10,000 bases of DNA. Origin: Trachelipus rathkii (lineage: Eukaryota > Arthropoda > Malacostraca > Isopoda > Trachelipodidae). The notes under the pieces are model-generated. The model saw only the letters and a list, made by a program, of their open reading frames with translations. It was not told where the DNA came from and ran no database searches. A program made the translations under genes and the position numbers. Positions 9,968 through 10,000 of this stretch are shown piece after piece. Position 1 is the first letter of the stretch; each line of letters starts with the position of its first letter. The stretch covers positions 1 to 10,000 of the forward strand of contig JABUQX010103350.1 of the NCBI GenBank assembly GCA_015478945.1. The letters run 5' to 3'.

Positions 9968-10000
9968 CATATATATATTATATATATATATATATATAAT
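9968..10000. repeat. (AT)n array running off the window
   Basis: AT alternation with one ATTATA slip, cut by the window edge, so its true length is unknown. Confidence 0.9.

Overview
The window looks like non-genic, repeat-dominated DNA from an animal nuclear genome, most probably a crustacean and perhaps a decapod. Reasons: extreme A+T content; very long (AT)n, (AAT)n, (GT)n and (GA)n microsatellites; a decayed non-LTR retrotransposon whose reverse-transcriptase wording resembles copies I associate with decapod genomes (recalled, not searched); and no compact bacterial-type gene layout. I see no intact host gene, no tRNA or rRNA, no CRISPR and no operon. The longest open frames are microsatellite translations or pieces of dead mobile elements.

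Layout. 1-2693: A+T-rich DNA without a gene, with degenerate AAT-type repeats and one clean 8-bp hairpin near 1560. 2694-4993: three long (AT)n arrays (about 2700, 3740 and 4820) separated by DNA with a strong strand bias (+ strand G-rich and C-poor). Read on the minus strand, about 4777 down to 3250 looks like the broken remains of a retroviral-type, F-like envelope gene: fusion-peptide-like segment, heptad-like helix, Cys-containing stretch, then a hydrophobic segment. This reading is tentative. 4994-5380: A+T-rich with a GT-rich patch. 5381-6005: an (AAT)n desert with a near-perfect run of about 100 bp.

6124-6831 is a previously unlabelled inverted duplication. Two arms of about 95 bp of non-microsatellite sequence face each other across an AAT/ATT-switching centre. 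The right arm abuts 6835-7804, a minus-strand LINE fragment holding reverse-transcriptase motifs 1 to 4 in order. It carries several frameshifts and stops, has lost a catalytic aspartate and ends before the second catalytic motif, so it is dead. 7805-8100: (AT)n and plain A+T-rich DNA. 8107-8312: a GC-richer island starting with a possible hAT-type transposon end, a (GTGCG)n stretch and a 24-bp tandem repeat. 8464-8980: a compound microsatellite block running AAT, AT, GT/CG, then GA. 9538-10000: two diverged tandem copies of a unit of about 213 bp that may continue past the window edge.

Nothing here works as a pathway. The window records retroelement insertion, decay, microsatellite expansion and inverted duplication. 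The observations most worth following are the inverted duplication against the LINE, the env-like remnant and the 213-bp tandem repeat.
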